Below, one piece after another: positions 1 through 6,541 of a stretch of DNA of 64,000 bases. This DNA comes from Pedobacter psychrodurus (GTDB taxonomy: Bacteria; Bacteroidota; Bacteroidia; Sphingobacteriales; Sphingobacteriaceae): contig NZ_SJSO01000019.1 in assembly GCF_004331735.1 (NCBI RefSeq), positions 49,395 through 113,394 of the forward strand. Reading direction: 5' to 3'. Positions within the stretch are counted from its first letter, which is position 1. Each line of letters starts with the position of its first letter. The position numbers and the translations under genes are program-made. The notes beneath the pieces are model-generated. The model saw only the letters and a program-made list of their open reading frames with translations, had not been told where the DNA came from and ran no database searches.

Positions 1-1111
1 TTAAGCGCGAAGCTACGATTCCGATTACCCCTTTATGCCAGTTTTCGTTAAATACAACGGTAGTTTTTTTGTTGATCAGGATATCACTTTCGCCAATTAA
101 AGCCAAAGCCTCGCGGGTAATGTCCTGATCGTAAGTTTTACGTTCAGTATTTTTAAGGTTTATGAGTTCGCTTTGCTCTAATGCATTTCCATCTACCTGG
201 CAAAGCAACATGGCTACAGCATGTTTAGCATGGTCTATCCTTCCGGCGGCATTAATGCGCGGACCTAATGTAAAAACCACATCTGTAATGCTATAATTTT
301 CGGTTTTGCCTGATACTTCCATCAATGCACGTAAGCCTTCGCAAGGATTGGAGTTTAATTTTTTTAATCCATAATAAGCCAGGATTCTATTCTCGCCAAC
401 AACGGGAACAATATCTGCGGCAATACTTACCATCACCAGATCTAAGTATTGGAGGTAAGTTTCTTTGGCAAGTTCATGTTTTTGTGCGTAAGCTTGCGCA
501 AGTTTAAAACCGATACCGCAGCCTGCAAGTTCTTTAAAAGGATATGGGCAATCTGAGCGTTTAGGATCTAAAACCGCAATGGCTTGAGGTAATTCGTCTC
601 CTGGCAAATGGTGATCACAGATAATAAAATCGACCCCCAAAGTGTTGGCATAATCAATTTTATCGATCGATTTTATGCCACAATCCAATGCAATAATCAA
701 TGAGAATCCATTTTCACTCGCATAATCAATTCCTGCGGTAGAAATTCCGTAACCTTCCAAATATCGGTCTGGAATGTAATATTCTATATTTTTGGTGAGC
801 TGCGAAAAGAAACTAAAAGCAAGGGCAACTGAGGTTGTACCATCTACATCGTAATCGCCATAAATCAATATTTTCTCTTGGGTGGCCAATGCAGCTTCAA
901 TACGGGCAATAGCAACATCCATATCTTTCATAATAAAAGGATCGTGCAGATGCCCCAGATCTGGCCTAAAGAAATCTTTCGCCTGATCGAAATCACAAAT
1001 ATTCCGCTGTACCAGTATTTGCGCAAGCGAGCGATCTATATTAAGTTGTTCGGCTATTTTTGTAACCGTGGCATCATCACAATCTGATGCCAGCACCCAT
1101 CTTTTTTCCAT
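1..1111 (-). CDS. recJ: Single-stranded-DNA-specific exonuclease RecJ, 3' end outside window
   Basis: RecJ degrades single-stranded DNA 5'->3' in recombination and mismatch repair. About 370 codons are visible from an ATG at 1111; the family is usually about 570 aa, so the C-terminal DHHA1/OB part lies beyond the window. The DHH phosphoesterase signatures are present: DYDVDG at residues 86-91 and CDHH at 165-168, followed by the LGPRINAAGRIDHA stretch typical of RecJ. It is read leftwards and has no obvious operon partner in the window. Confidence 0.95.
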   Translation of the reverse strand, partial: MEKRWVLASDCDDATVTKIAEQLNIDRSLAQILVQRNICDFDQAKDFFRPDLGHLHDPFIMKDMDVAIARIEAALATQEKILIYGDYDVDGTTSVALAFSFFSQLTKNIEYYIPDRYLEGYGISTAGIDYASENGFSLIIALDCGIKSIDKIDYANTLGVDFIICDHHLPGDELPQAIAVLDPKRSDCPYPFKELAGCGIGFKLAQAYAQKHELAKETYLQYLDLVMVSIAADIVPVVGENRILAYYGLKKLNSNPCEGLRALMEVSGKTENYSITDVVFTLGPRINAAGRIDHAKHAVAMLLCQVDGNALEQSELINLKNTERKTYDQDITREALALIGESDILINKKTTVVFNENWHKGVIGIVASRL

Positions 1112-1213
1112 TTATTCTGTCTCCGAACAGTAAATATACATTTTAATTGGATATGATGGTGGCGATCTTTAATGTGATGACGAACAAAACCTTCTAAAAC
1201 AAAAAGTTAAATT

Positions 1214-2539
1214 TTACTTGGAATTTCCGGGATATGCCTCGTAAAGCTTTATCAAATGTGCTTTCTGATCAGCATATTTTGCATCATCAATTAAGTTTAC
1301 ACGCTCTGCCGGATCCCATGATAAATTGTAAAGCTCGCTAAGTTCTTTATTGTCCTTTTTAGTGACCCTTAATTTCCAATCGCCATCTTTTACCCCTTCT
1401 AAAACATAATTGTGGTAATAGATCGGGCGGTGAGGTTTTGTATAGTTTTTATTGGTTAGCAAAGCTGAAACCGATTCTCCGTCGTACACTTTTTGAGGCA
1501 ATTTGCTTTTGGTCCACTCGGCCAGTGTAGGAAAAATATCCAAATTTGAAATGGGTTTGGTTAACTGGATATTGTTAAGGGTATGACCCTTCCAGTACAC
1601 AATAAAAGGTACCCGGTGGCCACCTTCGTAAGAGATTCCTTTAGAGCCTCTAAAAACTCCAGCCGAACCGACATGGTAAAACCTGGTAAAACCATCGTCG
1701 TACATTCGCTGTGGCGCATTAATCCACGGACCGTTATCGCTGGTGAAGATAAAAATGGTATTATCTGCCTGTCCTGAAGCTACTACCTGTTTCCAGATCT
1801 CAGCCAAACCTGCATCCATATCTTCGATTACATCGCCCAGTTCGCCACCAGCAGAAGGTATTTTTCTACTTTTTTGTGCGGCAAAAGCTACAGGCAGGTG
1901 AGGCATATTTTGCGCCAGGTAAAGAAAAAACGGTTTCTTGGCTGCAGCACTTTGTTTAATAAATTTGATCGATTCGCGGGTATAAGAACTGGTTAAAATA
2001 CTATCGTGTGGCTTGTAGATCTCTGGCTTGGTATTTCTGAAAATTTTGATTGTGGTGTCGGTTTTTACGTAAGGTGCTCTATAATCGTGGCTATATAAAA
2101 GACCATAAAATTCATCAAAACCCTTTTTATTTGGTAGCGAAACACCATGATCGCCCAAATGCCATTTTCCAACCAAAGCGGTAGCGTAGCCTGATTGTTT
2201 AAGCATCTGGGCAATGGTAATTTCATCTTCAGGAATTCCACGTTTATCGCCGGGACCAATTGGCCATGGTAAATCCATCCTGCTGCAATACCTACCTGTT
2301 AGTAAAGATGCCCTTGATGGCGTACAGGTTGGGGAGGTAGTGACAAAGTTTGTGGCTTTTATACCCTTTGCAGCCATTCCATCTAAAAAAGGCGTTTTAA
2401 TCAACGGACTTCCATAACATGAAATATCGGCATAGCCCATATCATCGGCCAGTACAATAATTACATTTGGTTTTTGCTGCGCTTTTAACTGTAAAACAAA
2501 ACTGAAGGCAAACAGGAAAATAAAAACTCGGAGATTCAT
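1214..2539 (-). CDS. Secreted arylsulfatase (formylglycine sulfatase, family S1)
   Basis: Predicted periplasmic or exported sulfatase hydrolysing sulfate esters. Residues 1-21 form a signal peptide ending in KAQ. VLADDMGYAD at about 30-38 supplies the paired Asp metal ligands, and CTPSR at 72-76 is the C-x-P-S-R motif in which Cys72 would be converted to formylglycine. SDNGP near residue 266 and the C-terminal WKLRV and ELYNL...DP.E..NL segments are also typical. At 441 aa it is of normal length. No SusC/SusD genes lie next to it, so the substrate (glycan or other sulfate ester) cannot be read from context. Confidence 0.92.
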   Translation of the reverse strand: MNLRVFIFLFAFSFVLQLKAQQKPNVIIVLADDMGYADISCYGSPLIKTPFLDGMAAKGIKATNFVTTSPTCTPSRASLLTGRYCSRMDLPWPIGPGDKRGIPEDEITIAQMLKQSGYATALVGKWHLGDHGVSLPNKKGFDEFYGLLYSHDYRAPYVKTDTTIKIFRNTKPEIYKPHDSILTSSYTRESIKFIKQSAAAKKPFFLYLAQNMPHLPVAFAAQKSRKIPSAGGELGDVIEDMDAGLAEIWKQVVASGQADNTIFIFTSDNGPWINAPQRMYDDGFTRFYHVGSAGVFRGSKGISYEGGHRVPFIVYWKGHTLNNIQLTKPISNLDIFPTLAEWTKSKLPQKVYDGESVSALLTNKNYTKPHRPIYYHNYVLEGVKDGDWKLRVTKKDNKELSELYNLSWDPAERVNLIDDAKYADQKAHLIKLYEAYPGNSK

Positions 2540-2620
2540 GCCCGAAATTTAAGCATGATATTTTACAAAAAAAGGAAGTATCCAAGCTTTTACCAAAACA
2601 AATACTAATGATTAGATTGT

Positions 2621-2628
2621 TACCTTTG
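2621..2628 (+). promoter_or_regulatory. Bacteroidota -7 box TACCTTTG for the MBL-fold gene
   Basis: TACCTTTG fits TAnnTTTG. Transcription would start near 2633, about 20 nt before the TTG codon at 2652. This supports the TTG start. No convincing -33 TTG is present. Confidence 0.55.
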
Positions 2629-2651
2629 TAGAAACATTAAAGATCTACATT

Positions 2652-3419
2652 TTGCAAGTTCACACCCTATTCGAAGGCACCTATTCTGTTGATGCAACAA
2701 AGAAATTTGTTCCTTTCGACCCCGCCATACATCATTTTAAAGACAGACCCGCATCGCTATTCATCAATGTTCAGCCATTTTTAGTTGAACTGAAGAATGA
2801 TTTGATTCTTTTTGACACTGGTTTAGGATTTAGTGATGACCATGGCGAACTGATTTTACACAAAAACATCCGCAATGCAGGGTTCGATCCTACTGATGTA
2901 ACCAAGGTATTAATGTCGCACTTACATTACGACCATTCTGGCGGCATGATCCACAAACAAGGCAATGATAAGGTTGAACTGAGTTTCCCTGATGCAGAAT
3001 ATGTAATTAACCGTGGCGAATGGGAAACAGCATTTAGCAGCACTTCGTCTTCTTACCATACCGATATTTTCGATTTTGTTCAGCGTAACGCGCAATTGAA
3101 GTTTGTTGAGGGCGATGGCGCATTGGATGAAACCATTGCTTACGAATTTACTGGCGCACACTGCCCCAACCACCAGGTTTTCCTTTTAACTGAAGGTAAG
3201 CAAAAGATATTTTTTGGTGGCGATGTACTGCCTGAACCAGAAGAACTGGTTAAAAACTTCATCGCCAAATACGATTTCGATGGCCGCAAGGCGATGGAAT
3301 TACGCAAAGAGTTTGGCAAAAGAGCTGCTGAAGAAAACTGGGAATGTTTATTTTATCATGGCAAAAGCGCCGCTACAGGATTTGTTGATGTTATTGAGGG
3401 CGGGTTTAGGATAAGATAA
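2652..3419 (+). CDS. Metallo-beta-lactamase-fold hydrolase
   Basis: Metal-dependent hydrolase of the MBL fold, substrate unknown. FDTG is at residues 54-57, and the zinc motif HLHYDH is at 90-95 (H90, H92, D94, H95). Further ligands are plausibly the His in GAHCPNHQ and the Asp in FGGDVLPE; a late His is in LFYHGKS. The start is TTG; there is no ATG nearby, and the promoter box at 2621 leaves only a short leader. There is no signal peptide, so it is cytoplasmic. It could be a lactonase or glyoxalase-II-like enzyme; the sequence does not decide. Confidence 0.85.
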   Translation: MQVHTLFEGTYSVDATKKFVPFDPAIHHFKDRPASLFINVQPFLVELKNDLILFDTGLGFSDDHGELILHKNIRNAGFDPTDVTKVLMSHLHYDHSGGMIHKQGNDKVELSFPDAEYVINRGEWETAFSSTSSSYHTDIFDFVQRNAQLKFVEGDGALDETIAYEFTGAHCPNHQVFLLTEGKQKIFFGGDVLPEPEELVKNFIAKYDFDGRKAMELRKEFGKRAAEENWECLFYHGKSAATGFVDVIEGGFRIR

Positions 3420-3420
3420 G

Positions 3421-3455
3421 TTTAGGGTTTAGGGTTTAGGGTTTAGGGTTTAGGG
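3421..3455. repeat. Tandem TTTAGGG x5 (plant-telomere-like unit)
   Basis: Five perfect head-to-tail TTTAGGG units start one base after the MBL-fold gene's stop codon and are followed by AAAAACA. A second array with the same unit and nearly the same 3' flank is at 41264-41311. The array is intergenic. Confidence 0.97.
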
Positions 3456-3525
3456 AAAAACAGATCTATAGGGTTTTAATATTAAAATCAATATATTTTA
3501 TCTTGGTCTGTACCTTAATTGCATC

Positions 3526-3572
3526 GTCATCTCGACCGTAGTGTTCCAAAGGAACTCCTTCGGAGGAGAGAT
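3526..3572. repeat. GTCATCTCGACC-type palindromic intergenic repeat
   Basis: It begins CGTCATCTCGACCGTAG, runs through a GTTCCAAAGGAACTCC palindrome and ends GAGAGATCTTT. An inverted relative is at 24373-24424 and shorter versions are at 29536-29621 and 35645-35727. Confidence 0.85.
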
Positions 3573-3752
3573 CTTTAAACCTTACTCCGCCGCCTTGCAA
3601 CCTTCGTTTATTGCATAGCCCTGAGTCTTTAAATCCGATCGTAGCGGTATCCTTTTGGCTTTGGTTCTGAGCGTAGCGAAGAACAGCCAAAAGATTTAGC
3701 GGAGAGCGGGAATCCCCATTAACTATTGTACAGGGATTGCTTTTCTAAATCA
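3573..3752 (-). repeat. Modular intergenic repeat element, copy F (inverted)
   Basis: Read on the minus strand it has the order seen in the copies at 10633 and 13568: a left part ATTTAGAAAAGCAAT, then TCCCGCTCTCCGCTAAATCTTTTGGC, a hairpin TGTTCTTCGCTACGCTCAGAACC, AAAAGGATACCGCTACGATC, and a GGTTGCAAGGCGGCGGAG tail. The inner hairpin differs from the other copies. The gap 3456-3944 otherwise holds only this, the palindrome before it, and an AC-rich CACAAAGGTCACAGAG...CTGTGTTTCCGTGG repeat at 3789-3880. No gene is seen. Confidence 0.7.
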
Positions 3753-3891
3753 TGGAAAGCTTTCATTTCAAAAAATATCTTCTCCTTTTTTTACCACAAA
3801 GGTCACAGAGAAAGAACGCAAAGTTAGATGCACATTCGAGATTCCTAATAACCCAGTGCATTCTGTGTTTCCGTGGCTAAAAATATTAACC

Positions 3892-3922
3892 ACAAAAAAG
3901 CCCCGACAAACGCCGGGGCTTT
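3892..3922 (-). terminator. Rho-independent terminator of the YceI gene
   Basis: On the minus strand, AAAGCCCCG / CGGGGCTTT arms (3897-3905 and 3914-3922) are followed by a T run. It sits 22 bp past the YceI stop codon. Confidence 0.85.
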
Positions 3923-3944
3923 CCTTTTTCCGAAACAGAAATAA

Positions 3945-4532
3945 TTATTTCTTAGCTACTAATTTAACCGCTAATTCAAAGTTATCATCAATTGCTTTGT
4001 CGCCAATGCTATCGAAGAAAGATTTAGAACCGTAACGGATATCATATTTAGTTCTATCAACAGTGATTTTTCCAGCTAAAGCCGAAGCTGTACCATCTGC
4101 ATTAACTGTTACAGTTGCAGGGAAGCTTAATGGTTTAGTAATGCCTTTGATGGTTAAGTTACCTGTTACTGTTATGTTTGCTCCTGAACCAGCAACTTTA
4201 GTAATTACAAAAGTTGAAGTTGGGAATTTAGCAGAACCGAAGAAATCGTCTGCTTTTAAGTGACCTTCTAATTTAGCACTGCCATCAGCATCTTTAATTG
4301 AAGTCATATCGATAACAAAAGTACCACCAGTTACGTTTTTACCGTTAACGGCTAAACTACCTGATTGTAAAGCGATTGTTCCGTTGTGAGAACCTGTTAC
4401 TTTTTTACCAACCCAAGTAATGGTCGATTTTGCTGCATCTACAGTATAAGTTACTGGTTTAGTAGGGTTTTTAAAAGCTGACAATGCTATAACTGCCACT
4501 AATAAAAAAATTGAGCTAATTTTTAATTTCAT
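3945..4532 (-). CDS. YceI-family periplasmic lipid-binding protein
   Basis: Lipocalin-like YceI domain that binds isoprenoid or other hydrophobic ligands in the periplasm. The mature part shows VTYTVDAAKSTITWVGKK, then KSTFVI-type and NLTIKGITKPLSFP beta-strand motifs and the conserved VDRTKYDIRYGS near the C-terminus, about 195 aa in total. The start is taken at the ATG at 4532 (MKLKISSIF..., signal peptide). The longer in-frame ATG at 4559 lies inside the promoter box at 4557-4564 and cannot be translated from that transcript. Confidence 0.93.
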   Translation of the reverse strand: MKLKISSIFLLVAVIALSAFKNPTKPVTYTVDAAKSTITWVGKKVTGSHNGTIALQSGSLAVNGKNVTGGTFVIDMTSIKDADGSAKLEGHLKADDFFGSAKFPTSTFVITKVAGSGANITVTGNLTIKGITKPLSFPATVTVNADGTASALAGKITVDRTKYDIRYGSKSFFDSIGDKAIDDNFELAVKLVAKK

Positions 4533-4556
4533 TTTCTGGTTTTTTAAAATTTGATA

Positions 4557-4564
4557 CAAATATA
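4557..4564 (-). promoter_or_regulatory. -7 box TATATTTG of the YceI gene
   Basis: TATATTTG on the minus strand fits TAnnTTTG. Predicted transcription start near 4552 gives a leader of about 20 nt before the ATG at 4532. Confidence 0.55.
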
Positions 4565-4868
4565 GATTAACTCCCGATCTCCTGTTGTTGACCTATGTTA
4601 AGTTTTTTCAAAAATAATCGGATTTATTTAAAATCATTCTATTGACTGCAGAATTGTAGTAAAGGTTTAATTTGTTTACTTTTTAATGTGAATCTTTTTG
4701 AAGGTAGAGGATTAAAAAAGGTGGAGGGCAGAAGGTTTAAGGCATAGGGTTTCCTTCCATTGCATAAAAAATGTGAATAATTAGTATTTATTTATAAGGC
4801 TTAATTATAGTTCCCATTATTTATGGAAAAATAAAATTCTATATTTAAAAAATAATCTTTAATCATTC
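4565..4868. other. Intergenic stretch with nothing recognisable
   Basis: A divergent, AT-rich region of about 300 bp between the YceI and lipoprotein genes. I see no ORF, RNA gene or clear hairpin; only degenerate AAGGTTTAAGGCATAGGGTTT text that vaguely resembles the TTTAGGG arrays. Confidence 0.5.
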
Positions 4869-5318
4869 ATGAAAAATAAAATTTACGCTCCGCTATATCT
4901 ATTATGCCTATTATTTGCTTTAACCAGTTGCAACTTTAACAGCACTTACATAAACCGTGAAGAAGATAAAAAAGATGCTGAAAAAGTAGCCAACGAGTTT
5001 TATAAACTGCTCGAGAAAAAAGAGTATAATAAGATAGATCCATTTTTCAGCACCCAGTTTAAAGCGGTTACCAACCTAGGGAAGCTGAAAAAATTTTTAA
5101 GTGCTACCTCAGATAAACTCGGCGAAATAAAAAGCGAGAAGCTTGATCACTGGGAATCGAAAGTGATAAGAGGTTCGAATGCATCGGCACACTATGTACT
5201 TTATTATATCGTAGAAAGGGCAAAATTTCAAGCAAAAGAAACAGTGACGTTAACTGCAGAAAACGATCAGATTAAGATTTTGGGCTATAATGTTAATTCT
5301 GAAGGATTTTATAAATAA
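4869..5318 (+). CDS. Hypothetical lipoprotein
   Basis: 149 aa. Residues 1-20 are a lipoprotein signal ending in LTSC (Cys21), so it is likely anchored in the inner or outer membrane. After it comes a charged helical segment (EEDKKDAEKVANEFYKLLEK), then a compact alpha+beta region ending NVNSEGFYK. The N-terminal helix plus sheet layout resembles small NTF2-like/DUF4019-type lipoproteins, but this is only an impression. The next gene starts 57 bp downstream on the same strand. Confidence 0.75.
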   Translation: MKNKIYAPLYLLCLLFALTSCNFNSTYINREEDKKDAEKVANEFYKLLEKKEYNKIDPFFSTQFKAVTNLGKLKKFLSATSDKLGEIKSEKLDHWESKVIRGSNASAHYVLYYIVERAKFQAKETVTLTAENDQIKILGYNVNSEGFYK

Positions 5319-5375
5319 TGAGTTACTTTATGTTACCCTCAATAATATTCACTAAAGAATTTACAATTCTTATAA

Positions 5376-5855
5376 ATGATTAATCCTAAAATAATATCAC
5401 CCTTCAAATATAAATTTTCAACTGTAATTAACCGACCCATTAACGAAAATGGATATGCAAAAGAAATTCAGGTAGTAAAAGAATATATAGACGAAAGAAA
5501 GGGAAACATTATTTTAAAAAATAATTACGAACTTACTTTTAGGGGTAGTTATTCTAAATGGAGGGGGAATATTTGTTCTACTGTAAAAACTGGCAGATTT
5601 ATTATAGATGAAAAAGAGGGGAAACTAAGTCTTATTTATCACATTCAAATAGATTCACTCTTAGTCTACCTTACCGCTATTGGTTTAACGATTGCGATTA
5701 TATTTCATCAAACTTGGTTTATTGGTATGCCCTTTATTTGGGTTGGAGGAATGAATTGGATTACCGCTTTAACAAGAAATAATTCTATGATGTACAATAT
5801 CGCTTTTGAGATCGACAAACTAAGCAAAGATATAAACCAAGAATCGTTAACATAA
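5376..5855 (+). CDS. Hypothetical membrane protein
   Basis: 159 aa, not recognised. Residues about 1-88 are soluble and strand-rich. Residues about 90-130 carry two close hydrophobic segments (LLVYLTAIGLTIAIIF and GMPFIWVGGMNWITAL), and a polar tail follows. It ends six bases before the DUF4157 protein and is probably co-transcribed with it. Confidence 0.65.
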   Translation: MINPKIISPFKYKFSTVINRPINENGYAKEIQVVKEYIDERKGNIILKNNYELTFRGSYSKWRGNICSTVKTGRFIIDEKEGKLSLIYHIQIDSLLVYLTAIGLTIAIIFHQTWFIGMPFIWVGGMNWITALTRNNSMMYNIAFEIDKLSKDINQESLT

Positions 5856-5861
5856 CTCAAA

Positions 5862-6179
5862 ATGCCAAAGAAAAACTTACCCGATAATTTAAAAAATGGC
5901 ATTGAAGCTTTATCAGGCATTTCGCTGGATGATGTGAAAGTGCACTTCAATTCTGATAAACCTGCACAATTGGCTGCTTCAGCCTATTCAAAAGGAACTG
6001 ATATTCATTTAGCACCAGGCCAGGAAGAACATTTACCGCACGAAGCATGGCATGTAGTGCAACAAAAACAAGGCAGGGTTAAACCAACAGCACAATTAAA
6101 ATCCGACACAATGGTTAATGATGACCCTGACTTGGAAAAAGAAGCAGATGAAATGGGAGCAAAAGCAGCCGACCTTTAA
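5862..6179 (+). CDS. Stand-alone DUF4157 (eCIS-core-like) protein with HExxH motif
   Basis: 105 aa. It is essentially only a DUF4157 domain: LPDNLKNGIEALSGISLDDV at 6-25, KPAQLAASAYSKGTDIHLAPGQ up to about 54, HEAWH at 60-64 (HExxH zinc-protease signature), VVQQKQGRV, and a C-terminal LEKEADEMGAKA that could supply a third ligand. DUF4157 usually sits at the N-terminus of long proteins linked to contractile injection systems or polymorphic toxins. Here it stops straight after the domain, and no eCIS gene is nearby. It may be a complete small protein or a truncated remnant. Confidence 0.8.
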   Translation: MPKKNLPDNLKNGIEALSGISLDDVKVHFNSDKPAQLAASAYSKGTDIHLAPGQEEHLPHEAWHVVQQKQGRVKPTAQLKSDTMVNDDPDLEKEADEMGAKAADL

Positions 6180-6237
6180 ATGCGGGTGTTCTAGTTGCTT
6201 ATAGCTACCACACAGTTGGTTTAGGCTTCAGCCCTTC

Positions 6238-6375
6238 ATTCCTAAACCTGACAGCAGCGAAAATCCTTTTTGTCTGCACTTAAAGTAAAAGATTGCTTCG
6301 TCGTTCCTCCCCGCAATGACGACAATGAAGAGCAATACCACAAAAAGATTGAAGCGAATGGCAGGGCTGCGCTCC
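6238..6375 (-). repeat. Modular intergenic repeat element, copy C (inverted)
   Basis: On the minus strand it reads CTGCCATTCGCTTCAATCTTTTTGTGG, then a nested CATTGCGGGGAGGAACGACG repeat, then GACAAAAAGGATTTTCGCTGCTGTC. This matches copies A (10633) and B (13568) in order and sequence. The gap 6180-6541 holds this copy, a terminator hairpin and one more CATTGCGAGGAGGAACAACG unit at 6500-6532; no gene. Confidence 0.8.
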
Positions 6376-6400
6376 CCGAAAAAAAACCGACATTCATTTC

Positions 6401-6449
6401 CAAAAAAAATCTGCAAGCTTTATGAAACTAATTCATAAAACTTGCAGAT
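6401..6449 (-). terminator. Rho-independent terminator downstream of gcvP
   Basis: Two 18-nt arms (6409-6426 and 6432-6449, one mismatch) form a strong hairpin around an ACTAA loop. On the minus strand this is followed by eight T (6401-6408). It lies 93 bp past the gcvP stop, beyond a palindromic repeat. Confidence 0.8.
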
Positions 6450-6499
6450 CAATATGTTCGTGAGGACACGAACCTAGGCATTTGATAATTTATCTAAAT

Positions 6500-6532
6500 A
6501 GATTGCCACGTTGTTCCTCCTCGCAATGACGA
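6500..6532. repeat. CATTGCGAGGAGGAAC-type intergenic repeat
   Basis: Reads AGATTGCCACGTTGTTCCTCCTCGCAATGACG. The same unit is nested in repeat copies A and C and occurs alone at 47112-47146. Confidence 0.85.
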
Positions 6533-6541
6533 AAAGGGAAC

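Noticed and set aside
3421..3455. Eukaryotic (plant) contamination suggested by the TTTAGGG units
   Set aside because: Flanking genes are bacterial and continuous, and a second array with the same flank lies 38 kb away in the same bacterial context.
3466..3690. 74-aa minus-strand ORF
   Set aside because: Formed within a palindromic repeat and modular repeat copy F, whose sequence recurs in other frames elsewhere.
6228..6416. 62-aa minus-strand ORF
   Set aside because: Lies in modular repeat copy C and extends into the terminator hairpin.
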